64,000 nt of DNA. It comes from Candidatus Sedimenticola sp. (ex Thyasira tokunagai) (GTDB lineage: Bacteria > Pseudomonadota > Gammaproteobacteria > Chromatiales > Chromatiaceae). The stretch spans positions 1,798,598 to 1,862,597 of the forward strand of contig CP134874.1 in the NCBI GenBank assembly GCA_037318855.1, read 5' to 3'. Numbering within the stretch: the stretch's first letter is position 1; each line of letters starts with the position of its first letter. The position numbers and the translations under genes were made by a program. This document shows, piece after piece, positions 51,521 to 59,630 of the stretch. The notes under the pieces were generated by a model that had not been told where the DNA came from, searched no databases, and saw nothing but the letters and a program-made list of their open reading frames with translations.

Positions 51521-52114
51521 ATGATTAACCCAGAATATCTTTCTGCTGATATCGAAGAGACCTTTACCCGCATCCAGAATGAGCAGATGAAGGATATCCC
51601 CATCCTTAACTACGCCATGGGTGTTGAAGCCGTTGCTTTTCAGGAGTGGTACGGCTGTTGTGTCGGTATTCTGATCACTCCCTGGTTTATGAACCTGATG
51701 CTCTTTCCTGAACGGGAGGGTGAGTGGGATGATCTTGCCATAGGCGAAAAGCAGAGCCACCATTTCCCTGCCGGGGATTATGAGTTCACTGTCAATGAGT
51801 TTGACGGAGTGGGCCGTTGCCAGACTTACCCGATTCACTCTCCGATGCATGAATTTTCCACCCACCAAGACGCGCTCTCAGTGGCGAACACCTTTATGGA
51901 TCTTCTCATGATTGAGGTCGAGGACGGCAAGTGTGATAAGGAGGGGGATCGCTTCTCCCGCTTTCTGCAGGGTGATGAGATGGCACAGATTCAGCTGGAT
52001 GAAGAGGAGGCTGAGGCTGCATGTCAATGTCCTTCACTGAAAGTTGAGGCTGATAGATCGATCAGTCGCCGCGATCTGCTGCGGGGTAATTTTCAGGGAA
52101 ACCAACCCGGGTAA
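51521..52114 (+). CDS. hybE: Hydrogenase assembly chaperone HybE/HupJ
   Basis: A 197-residue protein of the [NiFe]-hydrogenase assembly chaperone HybE family. The core (about 15-130) reads NYAMGVEAVAFQEWYGCCVGILITPWFMNLMLFPE, then LPFG-type positions replaced by FPAGDYEFTVNEFDGVGRCQTYPIHSPM. A C-terminal extension ends SISRRDLLRGNF. In E. coli HybE acts as Tat proofreading partner of the large subunit. Three Cys residues (GCCVG, GRCQ) might bind metal. It is the last gene of the structural operon. Confidence 0.88.
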   Translation: MINPEYLSADIEETFTRIQNEQMKDIPILNYAMGVEAVAFQEWYGCCVGILITPWFMNLMLFPEREGEWDDLAIGEKQSHHFPAGDYEFTVNEFDGVGRCQTYPIHSPMHEFSTHQDALSVANTFMDLLMIEVEDGKCDKEGDRFSRFLQGDEMAQIQLDEEEAEAACQCPSLKVEADRSISRRDLLRGNFQGNQPG

Positions 52115-52692
52115 CAGCCCAATGGCCCTTACTTAAGACTGATTTCTCGCGCAAAGGCGCAAAGATACCAAGGGCACTCACGAAACTGTATATGCAAGAC
52201 TGAGCTTTTTCAGTAATTTCATGATTCATATACGTCCATATACCAATTCCCTTCTTGATTAGTACGAATGTTCAGCTATCGCATAAGCACCCGGTGATCG
52301 CACCCGTAGGAGCGGCTTTAGCCGCGATCCATGCTTCGATCTGGCACTGATCGCGGCTAAAGCCGCTCCTACAAGGGAGGGGCACTGCCTTTCTGGATAA
52401 GTGCGTGTAGGAGCCCCGCCCTCGAGGCGATAGGGCGGGCACATTGCTCACTATCTGCGCATGAATAAACTGCGTGGAACAGTAGTTTTGTACACAACCA
52501 TTTAGTGGAATGTAGGGTTGAGTCTGCGCATAAATAGATGAATTAGGTGGAGATAAGATCGACATCATGGAAAGATAAGTTCCAATTATTATCCTATACT
52601 GGAAAGAAGGTGATCGATATGGCGGGTTTTGATCGGTTGGTACTCTGTTATCAATCTCTATGGTAAGCCTCTTTCCATTAACCTCACATAAG
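52115..52692. other. Gap between the structural and hyp operons, with R6 repeats
   Basis: The 680-bp gap between hybE and hypA has no supported gene. It contains an R6 hairpin at 52305-52373 (GTAGGAGCGGCTTTAGCCGC and complement) and a second, GC-rich R6 unit at 52406-52440 identical in core to the 40-bp array at 34158. The right part (52450-52690) is AT-richer and precedes the sigma-54 promoter. The 11-mer AAGATAAGTTC at 52572 also occurs at 44918, next to the hybO promoter. Confidence 0.6.
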
Positions 52693-52708
52693 TGGCATAT
52701 TGCTTGCA
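52693..52708 (+). promoter_or_regulatory. Sigma-54 (-24/-12) promoter of the hyp operon
   Basis: TGGCAT-ATTGC-TTGCA matches the sigma-54 consensus with exact spacing, 87 bp before hypA. In E. coli too the hypA operon has a sigma-54 promoter. Here the likely activator is the HoxA encoded downstream in the same operon, which would give positive feedback. Confidence 0.8.
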
Positions 52709-52794
52709 GTGCGTAGGGGAGAGAGTGGCTCTTCCAAGACAACAGTATGATCTCTAAGGTGATCAGGTGACGAAAGGTGGGTTAGAGTTAGGTC

Positions 52795-53136
52795 ATGCAT
52801 GAGATGTCACTGTGTGAAGGTATCCTTCAGGTGCTTGAAGAGAGTGCCGACAGCCAAGGTTTTACCAGCATAAAGACGGTCTGGCTGGAGATCGGTGTCC
52901 TTGCGGGCGTTGAGGTGGAGGCGATGCGTTTTGGCTTTGATGTCGTCATGAGGGGGTCGCTGGCTGAAGGGGCCAAGCTGGAGATTCTTCAACTACCCGG
53001 TGAAGCCTGGTGTATGCAGTGTGCCAAATCTGTTGAGGTCAAGCAGCGTTTCGATCAATGCCCGGATTGTGGTGGTTATCAATTACAGGTCACCGGTGGT
53101 GACCAGATGCAGATTAAAGAGCTGGAGGTGGAGTGA
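52795..53136 (+). CDS. hypA: Hydrogenase maturation nickel metallochaperone HypA
   Basis: A 113-residue protein that delivers nickel with Hyp[13 protein letters not shown] carries the nickel-binding His2. The zinc-binding domain has CMQC and CPDC pairs (about residues 73-76 and 89-92). The remaining sequence has the typical [25 protein letters not shown]. The stop overlaps the ATG of hypB (TGATG). Confidence 0.96.
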   Translation: MHEMSLCEGILQVLEESADSQGFTSIKTVWLEIGVLAGVEVEAMRFGFDVVMRGSLAEGAKLEILQLPGEAWCMQCAKSVEVKQRFDQCPDCGGYQLQVTGGDQMQIKELEVE

Positions 53137-53984
53137 TGTGTACCGTATGCGGTTGCGGTGAAGGCGAGACGCAAGTTGAGGGAGAAGAGCACACCCATGA
53201 ACACCCCCATCACCATGGGCATGATCACGGGCATCACCACCATCACGACGATCACACCCACGATTATGGGCAGGGTCCGGCTCACGCTCACGCCCCCGGT
53301 CTTAGTCAGTCACGTATGGTCAAGATCGAACTGGATATTCTGAGTAAGAACAACGAGTATGCGGCAACCAACCGTCGCCGCTTTAGCGAGCAGGGGATAC
53401 TGGCTTTAAACCTGGTCTCCAGCCCGGGCTCGGGAAAGACTACTCTGCTGACACGAACCATTGATAACCTCAAGGCCGATCTCGCCCTGGCAGTGATCGA
53501 AGGTGACCAACAGACCACCAACGATGCCGAGCGTATTCGTGAGACTGGAGTCAACGCGGTACAGATCAACACCGGCAAAGGGTGCCACCTCGACGGCCAC
53601 ATGGTGGGCCACGCTTTGGAGACCTTGAAGCCGGATGATCGCAGTGTGCTATTTATAGAAAATGTCGGCAATCTGGTTTGCCCCGCGGCTTTTGATCTTG
53701 GAGAGGCCCATAAGGTGGCCATACTCTCGGTCACCGAGGGTGAGGACAAGCCGATTAAATATCCCGATATGTTCCATGCCGCTGATCTGATGATCCTCAA
53801 CAAGATCGATCTACTTCCCTATCTCGATTTTGATGTGGAGACGTGTATTGAGTATGCCCGACGAGTCAATCCCGGTATTAAGGTGCTGCAACTATCGGCC
53901 ACTACGGGAGAGGGGATGGAGAGTTGGCAGCAATGGATCAAGGCTACTCGTGAGGTGGCGTTGATTGGTCACTTGGCTCCATGA
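53136..53984 (+). CDS. hypB: Hydrogenase maturation GTPase HypB
   Basis: A 282-residue nickel-inserting GTPase. Start ATG 53136 gives [13 protein letters not shown], the high-affinity N-terminal nickel site (CxxCGC). A long His-rich stretch (about 20-50, [25 protein letters not shown]) serves as nickel storage or sponge, as in Bradyrhizobium-type HypB. The G domain has P-loop [14 protein letters not shown] (about 95-108), [12 protein letters not shown], the metal site Cys/His in [10 protein letters not shown], and NKIDLLPY. The pronounced His tract may indicate adaptation to low nickel. Confidence 0.97.
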   Translation: MCTVCGCGEGETQVEGEEHTHEHPHHHGHDHGHHHHHDDHTHDYGQGPAHAHAPGLSQSRMVKIELDILSKNNEYAATNRRRFSEQGILALNLVSSPGSGKTTLLTRTIDNLKADLALAVIEGDQQTTNDAERIRETGVNAVQINTGKGCHLDGHMVGHALETLKPDDRSVLFIENVGNLVCPAAFDLGEAHKVAILSVTEGEDKPIKYPDMFHAADLMILNKIDLLPYLDFDVETCIEYARRVNPGIKVLQLSATTGEGMESWQQWIKATREVALIGHLAP

Positions 53985-54291
53985 GCTTTTTAAAATATAA
54001 AAGCGGAACGCAGAGTACGCAGAGAAGCACAGAGTACGCAGAGAAAAGCTTTTATAGAGGGATAGCGATCCAGTCTATCTGATTCTGATGAAAGCTTAAT
54101 TAAAGGCACTTCTCCTTTTCCTATGGAGGGTGTCATAAAAGCTCCAGTTCCTTCTCCCTACGAGGGAGAAGGCTAGGATGAGGGTGAATGAGAGCAGGTG
54201 CTTGGCTTGTTCTAATCCCCCTCACCTCAACCTTCTCCCCGGTGGGGGGAGGGAGTGAATGGTTAAATATAGTAAGAGATGACTAAACCAA
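53985..54291. repeat. R5 arm and R4 unit between hypB and hypC
   Basis: The 307-bp gap holds an R5 arm (about 53998-54050, GCGGAACGCAGAGTACGCAGAG and similar) and, 75 bp later, an R4 unit (about 54124-54256) with both hairpins. The order R5-R4 is the same as after uvrB and after hypD. There is no gene in between. The repeats separate genes that are contiguous in most hyp operons. Confidence 0.75.
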
Positions 54292-54528
54292 ATGTGCCTC
54301 GCACTCCCCGCACAAATCGTTGAGATAGACGAAACAACCGACAACGCCATCGCTTCACTCGGTGGTGTAAAGAAAGAGATCTCCCTCGCTCTGGTGGAAG
54401 ACGCCCGGGTGGGTGATTACGTACTCATTCACGTGGGTTACGCCCTCAATAAGGTGAGTGAAGAGGAGGCGGAAAAAACCTTGGCGCTGTTTGCCGAGGC
54501 AGGTCTTGCACCAGAGGTTGCAGGGTGA
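54292..54528 (+). CDS. hypC: Hydrogenase maturation chaperone HypC
   Basis: A 78-residue chaperone starting MCLALPAQIVE with the essential Cys2. The order and the VGDYVLIHVGYALNKVSEEEAEKTL motif are those of general HypC, which carries the Fe(CN)2CO unit with HypD. Its stop overlaps the GTG of hypD by 4 bp. It differs clearly from the HupF-type paralogue at 51178. Confidence 0.95.
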   Translation: MCLALPAQIVEIDETTDNAIASLGGVKKEISLALVEDARVGDYVLIHVGYALNKVSEEEAEKTLALFAEAGLAPEVAG

Positions 54529-55652
54529 AATACGTCGATGAGTTCCGCTCGGGTGAACTGGCGACGAAGCTGGCTTCAGCAATAAGGGCAGAAGCGGAGA
54601 GCAGCAGAAATTACAATCTGATGGAGTTCTGTGGCGGACACACCCACGCTATCTTTCGTTATGGTGTGCAGGATCTGATGCCTGATAACGTCAACTTTAT
54701 CCACGGCCCCGGCTGTCCGGTCTGCGTGCTGCCCATCGGTCGTATCGATAACGCCATCCATCTGGCAGAGCGCCACAACGTGATTCTTTGCACCTATGGT
54801 GATCTGTTACGCGTACCGGCAAGTGGGCGTAAAAGTCTGCTAAAGGTGAAGGGCACGGGGGCTGATATCCGTATGGTCTACTCCACCCAGGATGCCCTGA
54901 AGATCGCCCGCGATAATCCTGAACGCCAAGTAGTTTTTTTTGCCATCGGCTTTGAGACTACAACGCCACCGACCGCCGTTGCTATCAAACAGGCCAAGGC
55001 CCAAGGGCTGAAAAATTTCAGCGTCTTCTGTAACCATGTTCTTACCCCTGCAGCGATTCAGAATATCCTCGAGTCGCCCGAGGTGCGGGAGATCGGCTCG
55101 GTCTCCATTGATGGCTTTTTTGGTCCTTCCCATGTCAGCTCGGTTATCGGCAGTCGCCCCTATGAGTTTTTTGCCGAAGAGTTTCAACGGCCGGTGGTAA
55201 TCGCAGGTTTTGAACCGCTGGATGTGATGCAGTCGGCGCTGATGCTGATTCGCCAACTTAATGAGGGACGGCACGAAGTTGAGAATGAATATACCCGGGT
55301 GGTGACAAGAGACGGTAATACCAAGGCACAGGCACTGGTCGCCGAAGTGCTGGAGCTGCGCCGAACCTTCGAGTGGCGCGGTTTGGGATTGGTGCCATAC
55401 AGCGCACTACAGATAAAAGCCTCTTTTGCCGAGTTTGATGCCGAGAAACGTTTCGATATTCCGGCGGTTGAAGCTGCCGATGTTAAGGGGTGTGAGTGTC
55501 CCACCATTCTGCGCGGTGCAAAAAAGCCCACCGACTGCAAACTGTTTGGCACCGTCTGCACACCGGATAATCCCATGGGCTCCTGTATGGTCTCCTCCGA
55601 AGGGGCCTGCGCTGCGTACTGGAGTTACGGACGTTTTCGTGAGGCGGGATAG
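54525..55652 (+). CDS. hypD: Hydrogenase maturation iron-sulfur protein HypD
   Basis: The 375-residue scaffold on which Fe(CN)2CO is assembled with HypC and HypE. Start GTG 54525, coupled to hypC. Conserved CGGHTHAIFRYG (about 36-47), GPGCPVCVLP (about 65-74) and IGFETTTP motifs are present. C-terminal Cys residues (GCECPTILRG, CKLFGTVCTPDNPMGSCMVSSEGACAAYW) include the 4Fe-4S ligands and the redox-active thiols. Full length. Confidence 0.97.
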   Translation: MKYVDEFRSGELATKLASAIRAEAESSRNYNLMEFCGGHTHAIFRYGVQDLMPDNVNFIHGPGCPVCVLPIGRIDNAIHLAERHNVILCTYGDLLRVPASGRKSLLKVKGTGADIRMVYSTQDALKIARDNPERQVVFFAIGFETTTPPTAVAIKQAKAQGLKNFSVFCNHVLTPAAIQNILESPEVREIGSVSIDGFFGPSHVSSVIGSRPYEFFAEEFQRPVVIAGFEPLDVMQSALMLIRQLNEGRHEVENEYTRVVTRDGNTKAQALVAEVLELRRTFEWRGLGLVPYSALQIKASFAEFDAEKRFDIPAVEAADVKGCECPTILRGAKKPTDCKLFGTVCTPDNPMGSCMVSSEGACAAYWSYGRFREAG

Positions 55653-55942
55653 GTTTCTGGAAAAGCGGGACGCGAAGAACGCAGAGATTTCGCAGAGGTT
55701 TCGCAGAGGACGTAGAGAAAAGCTTATATGCCTTAAAACAACCTCTTTGTGGGTTGGGCTTCCCGGACACAGTTCGGTATATATTTTCGCTGAAGCTTGA
55801 ATAGTGCATACCCTCTCCCTATGAGGGGGAGGGCCAGGGTGAGGGTGAATGAAATTGAAGGGTTAACTTTTGATCCCCCTCACCCCAACCCTCTCCCCAA
55901 TTGGGGAGAGGGGGTGATCAGACAGCATTGAACAGAAATATA
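55653..55942. repeat. R5 arm and R4 unit between hypD and hypE
   Basis: An R5 arm (about 55663-55730, with repeated CGCAGAG units) is followed by an R4 unit (about 55810-55915, CCCTCTCCC...GAGGGGGAGGG and CCCTCTCCCC...GGGGAGAGGG). hypE begins 28 bp after it. This is the second R5-R4 pair to split the hyp operon. Confidence 0.75.
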
Positions 55943-56986
55943 ATGAGCAATAAAAGACACAACACCACTTTCAGTACAAGAAGCGGCACCGTCGATATGA
56001 CCCACGGTAGTGGCGGTCGTTCCATGGCCCAGCTTATCGAGGGGCTGTTTTTCAAGTACCTGGATAATGAACTGCTGCGTCAGGCCAATGACCAGGCGGC
56101 TTTCAATGTGCCTGCCGGGCGTATGGTGATGAGTACCGATGGCCATGTGATTTCACCGCTCTTTTTCCCCGGTGGAGACATCGGTTCTCTTTCGGTTCAC
56201 GGCACCGTCAACGATGTCGCCATGTCTGGCGCCAAGCCACTCTATCTGGCCGCCGGGTTTATTCTTGAAGAGGGTTTTCCACTGGCCGATCTGGATCGCA
56301 TTGTTGCCAGTATGGGGGCTGCGGCCAACAGAGCGGGCGTACCCATTGTCACCGGCGACACCAAGGTGGTTGAGAAGGGCAAGGGTGACGGTATCTTTAT
56401 CACCACCACCGGTATTGGCGTGGTGCCTGAAGGTGTTGAAATTTCCGGTGATCTGGCCCGTCAGGGTGATGCAATTCTGGTCAGCGGCAGCCTCGGTGAT
56501 CACGGTGTGGCGATCATGTCGAGCCGGGAGAATCTGGAGTTTGAAACCACCATCGAGTCTGACTCCGCCGCCCTCCATACCCTAGTGGCCGATATGGTGG
56601 CGGCGGTACCTGCTATTCACTGCCTGCGTGATCCGACCCGCGGTGGGTTGGCCAGCACCCTCAACGAGCTTGCACAACAATCGGGTGTCGGCATGAAGTT
56701 GAATGAGCCGGCTATTCCCATCAAACCTCAGGTAGCCGCCGCCTGTGAGCTGCTTGGACTAGACCCCCTCTATGTAGCCAATGAAGGCAAGCTGATCTGT
56801 ATTTGTAAACAGAGTGATGCAGAAACGTTACTGGCGGTGATGAAGCAACATCCACTAGGCACAGATGCCGCCATCATCGGAGAAGTGGTGGAAGATGAAC
56901 TCGGCTTCGTGCAGATGGAGACCAGCTTCGGTGGCAGCCGTGTGGTGGATTGGCTGGCGGGAGAGCAGTTGCCGAGGATTTGTTGA
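55943..56986 (+). CDS. hypE: Hydrogenase maturation protein HypE (carbamoyl dehydratase)
   Basis: A 347-residue PurM-like ATPase that dehydrates the carbamoyl group on its C-terminal Cys to thiocyanate, the source of the CN ligands. The start is ATG 55943 (MSNKRHNTTFS); codons further upstream lie in R4. Key parts: DMTHGSGGRSMAQLIE, STDGHVISPLFFPGGDIGSLSVHGTVNDVAMSGA, GDTKVVEKGKGDG, and the terminal PRIC with Cys as last residue. The carbamoyl donor HypF is not in the window. Confidence 0.97.
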   Translation: MSNKRHNTTFSTRSGTVDMTHGSGGRSMAQLIEGLFFKYLDNELLRQANDQAAFNVPAGRMVMSTDGHVISPLFFPGGDIGSLSVHGTVNDVAMSGAKPLYLAAGFILEEGFPLADLDRIVASMGAAANRAGVPIVTGDTKVVEKGKGDGIFITTTGIGVVPEGVEISGDLARQGDAILVSGSLGDHGVAIMSSRENLEFETTIESDSAALHTLVADMVAAVPAIHCLRDPTRGGLASTLNELAQQSGVGMKLNEPAIPIKPQVAAACELLGLDPLYVANEGKLICICKQSDAETLLAVMKQHPLGTDAAIIGEVVEDELGFVQMETSFGGSRVVDWLAGEQLPRIC

Positions 56987-57009
56987 ATTTAGTGATATGG
57001 ATAGTGCGA

Positions 57010-57208
57010 GCACCAGTTCCCTTTCCCTATAGAGGGTGTCGCAAAAGTCCCCTCTCCCCACCGGGGAGAGGGTTAGGGTGAGGGGGATCAATAGATAACT
57101 TATTGACTTAATACACCCTCATCCTAACCTTCTCCCTCGTAGGGAGAAGGGACTGGTGCTTTTACGACACCCTCCTATAAGGGAGAGGGCTAGGGTGAGG
57201 GTGAATAG
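57010..57208. repeat. R4 cluster between hypE and the DUF559 gene
   Basis: A full R4 unit with ends AGGGTGTCGCAAAAG / CTTTTACGACACCCT and two hairpins is flanked by further partial R4 motifs. The centre (GATCAATAGATAACTTATTGA) is an intact version of the site that is interrupted at 27604-27893. Confidence 0.8.
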
Positions 57209-57213
57209 ATAAA

Positions 57214-57597
57214 ATGGACCTGATCAATAATGCCAGGGAGTTAAGGCATAACCAAACCGATGCCGAGATGCTGTTGTGGAGCAAACTGAGAAAGAGGCAG
57301 CTCAATGGATGCAAGTTTAGAAGGCAGTTTCCTGTTCATCCATATATTGTGGATTTTGCCTGTCTTTCAGAGAGGCTGATTATTGAACTGGATGGTGGTC
57401 AGCACGCTGAGCAAAAAGCCTACGATGAAAAGCGAACAGCATACTTGGAGTCTAAGGGATTTCGACTTCTCAGATATTGGAATAATGAGGTTTTGGGACA
57501 GCTGCAGGAAGTTGTTGATGATATTCAGAATCAGCTGATGATTGATTCTTCAACTCCCCCTCACCCCAGCCCTCTCCCCGGTGGGGAGAGGGAGTAA
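57214..57597 (+). CDS. DUF559 endonuclease-like protein
   Basis: A 127-residue protein of the DUF559 group, related to very-short-patch-repair (Vsr) and restriction-type nucleases. NARELRHNQTDAEMLLWSKLRKRQLNGCKFRRQFPVHPYIVDFACLSERLIIELDGGQHAE contains the putative catalytic pattern (D in VDF, E/D in IIELDGGQH). The C-terminal PPHPSPLPGGERE is encoded by R4 sequence. The gene sits between repeats inside the hyp operon, has no role in hydrogenase maturation, and may have been carried in with the repeats. Confidence 0.85.
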   Translation: MDLINNARELRHNQTDAEMLLWSKLRKRQLNGCKFRRQFPVHPYIVDFACLSERLIIELDGGQHAEQKAYDEKRTAYLESKGFRLLRYWNNEVLGQLQEVVDDIQNQLMIDSSTPPHPSPLPGGERE

Positions 57598-57600
57598 AAG
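57548..57600. repeat. Partial R4 unit at the end of the DUF559 gene
   Basis: One R4 hairpin half (CCCCTCACCCC...CCTCTCCCCGGTGGGGAGAGGG) overlaps the last 13 codons of the DUF559 gene and supplies its stop codon. hypX starts 38 bp later. Confidence 0.75.
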
Positions 57601-57637
57601 GCAGCTCTTTACAGCCAAAGGTGTAGTGATTAAAACC

Positions 57638-59359
57638 ATGAAAATACTGTTTCTAACTCACGCCTTTAACAGCCTAACCCAGCGGCTGTTTGTTGAGTTG
57701 CGTGAGAAGAACCATGAGGTCTCTGTTGAGTTCGATATTAACGATACAGTGGCGGAAGAGGCGGTGGCGCTCTATCAGCCAGATCTGATTATCGCCCCCT
57801 TTCTCAAACGTGCCATCTCCGAATCCATCTGGGGTAATTACGTTTGTCTGGTTGTCCATCCCGGGATCATAGGTGACAGAGGCCCCTCCGCTCTGGACTG
57901 GGCGGTACTAAACAATGAATCCACCTGGGGCGTGACTGTACTACAGGCCAACGCCGAGATGGATGGTGGGGATGTCTGGGCCTCGGCTGAGTTTCCCAGG
58001 TGCAGTGCAACCAAGGCGGGTCTCTACCGCCATGAGGTGACGGCAGCAGCGGTGACGGCAGTGCTGACGGCAGTAGAGCGATTTGAGCAGGGTGACTACA
58101 CGCCACAACCCCTCCATGAGTCTGCCCCATCACTGCGGGGACAGCTGCGTCCACTGATGAAACAGGATGATCGCAGGATCAACTGGCAAAGGGATGATAC
58201 GGAGACGGTACTGAGAAAGATTCGCTGTGCCGATGGTTTTCCCGGAGTGCGTGACAAGCTACTTGACCAAGACCTCTTTCTTTACGATGCCAAAGCGGAA
58301 GGAAAACTGGGCGGTAAGCCCGGCCAGGTGATCGCCCGCTGTGGGCCGGCAATATGCCGTGCAACGGTGGATGGTGCGGTATGGATCGGCCATCTGCGTG
58401 ATAAGAAGGGTGGGCACCCGTTCAAGCTGCCGGCAACCCGACTATTGGCTGAGGAAGTGACCATGCTGCCGGAGGTCTCTGCTGATGAAACCAGCGGCTA
58501 CCGTGAGATCTGGTATGAAGAGGAGGGGGAGGTGGGCTATCTCTATTTCCCCTTCTACAATGGTGCCATGGGCAGCAATCAATGTGCCGCTCTGCTAACG
58601 GCCTATCGTGAGGCGAAGCAGCAGAACAGCCGTATCATCGTTTTAATGGGCGGCCCCGATTTCTGGTCCAACGGTATGCACCTCAATTTGATTGAGGCGG
58701 CGGAGAGCCCGGCGGACGAGTCCTGGCGCAACATCAACGCCATAGACGATCTGGCGAGGGAGATCATCAATACCGATAGCCATATGACTATCGCCGCGCT
58801 GCAGGGCAATGCAGGGGCCGGTGGTGTCTTTCTCGCCCGCGCCTGTGATCGGGTGTGGGCCCGTGAGGGTGTCATTCTCAATCCCCACTACAAGGATATG
58901 GGCAACCTCTACGGCTCTGAGTACTGGAGCTATCTGCTGCCGCACTATGCCGGTGAAGAGAACGCCCATCTTATCTCCCAGGCGCGCCTGCCCATGGGGA
59001 CTAAGGAGGCGTGTGGCTTGGGACTGGTGGATGTTATTTTTCAGACTGACTCACAGGGCTTTATCGAATCGATTAAACATCGGGCAAGTGCCTGGGCAGG
59101 GTCATCCGAATTTCAGCATCTGCTGCAACAGAAAAATGAGCAGCGCAGAAATGACGAAGCGCTGAACTCCCTGGAGAATTATCGCGAAGATGAGCTCGAG
59201 CACATGCGTCGCAACTTTTATGGCTTCGATCCAAGCTATCACATTGCGCGATATAACTTCGTTTACAAGGTGCCGAAGTCCCGCACCCCGCTGACCATCG
59301 CTATACACAGACGGCGGTCAGACATCGTTAGGAGGGATCATCCTAGATTCCGCAGTTGA
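57638..59359 (+). CDS. hypX: Hydrogenase maturation factor HypX/HoxX (CO ligand synthesis)
   Basis: A 573-residue two-domain enzyme. The N-terminal formyltransferase-like part (about 1-280) has VVHPGIIGDRGPSALDWAVL and a C-terminal OB-like segment; the C-terminal enoyl-CoA hydratase-like part (about 285-540) has NAGAGGVFLARACDRVWA and LPMGTKEACGLGLVD. HypX makes the CO ligand from formyl-tetrahydrofolate in aerobic hydrogenase producers. Start ATG 57638; the upstream frame is R4 sequence. The last residues PRFRS and the TGA are from the R1 element. Its presence points to hydrogenase synthesis in air. Confidence 0.93.
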   Translation: MKILFLTHAFNSLTQRLFVELREKNHEVSVEFDINDTVAEEAVALYQPDLIIAPFLKRAISESIWGNYVCLVVHPGIIGDRGPSALDWAVLNNESTWGVTVLQANAEMDGGDVWASAEFPRCSATKAGLYRHEVTAAAVTAVLTAVERFEQGDYTPQPLHESAPSLRGQLRPLMKQDDRRINWQRDDTETVLRKIRCADGFPGVRDKLLDQDLFLYDAKAEGKLGGKPGQVIARCGPAICRATVDGAVWIGHLRDKKGGHPFKLPATRLLAEEVTMLPEVSADETSGYREIWYEEEGEVGYLYFPFYNGAMGSNQCAALLTAYREAKQQNSRIIVLMGGPDFWSNGMHLNLIEAAESPADESWRNINAIDDLAREIINTDSHMTIAALQGNAGAGGVFLARACDRVWAREGVILNPHYKDMGNLYGSEYWSYLLPHYAGEENAHLISQARLPMGTKEACGLGLVDVIFQTDSQGFIESIKHRASAWAGSSEFQHLLQQKNEQRRNDEALNSLENYREDELEHMRRNFYGFDPSYHIARYNFVYKVPKSRTPLTIAIHRRRSDIVRRDHPRFRS

Positions 59360-59627
59360 CCGCTCCATTCTGAGGCTAAGTGACTGATATGAACACCATT
59401 GACTTCAACCTTCCCTTTCACTTGCTGGGTGAGCCACGCTACAGCGTGAATTGCACGCTTGCGGTGGCGTATGGCTGCGTTACAACTCCTTGGAATAGAC
59501 AGAAAATTGCTCCTGCATTTTCTGCATACCGTCCATCCATGGACATAAATAACTATTCTGCGTTGTTGTGCCTTGCCCTACACCACCGCAAACGCACACT
59601 TCACGCTGTCCAACTACGGATTCTAGG
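59342..59627. mobile_element. R1 copy 3: 286-bp inverted-repeat element between hypX and hoxA
   Basis: The ends are CCTAGATTCCGCAGTTG and CAACTACGGATTCTAGG, flanked by a perfect 5-bp direct repeat ATCAT (59337-59341 and 59628-59632). The right duplicate includes the first two bases of the hoxA start codon. AGGAGGG (59330-59336), apparently the original hoxA ribosome site, is left on the far side of the element. It is the longest of the three copies and shares blocks with copy 2. No transposase. Confidence 0.87.
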
Positions 59628-59630
59628 ATC

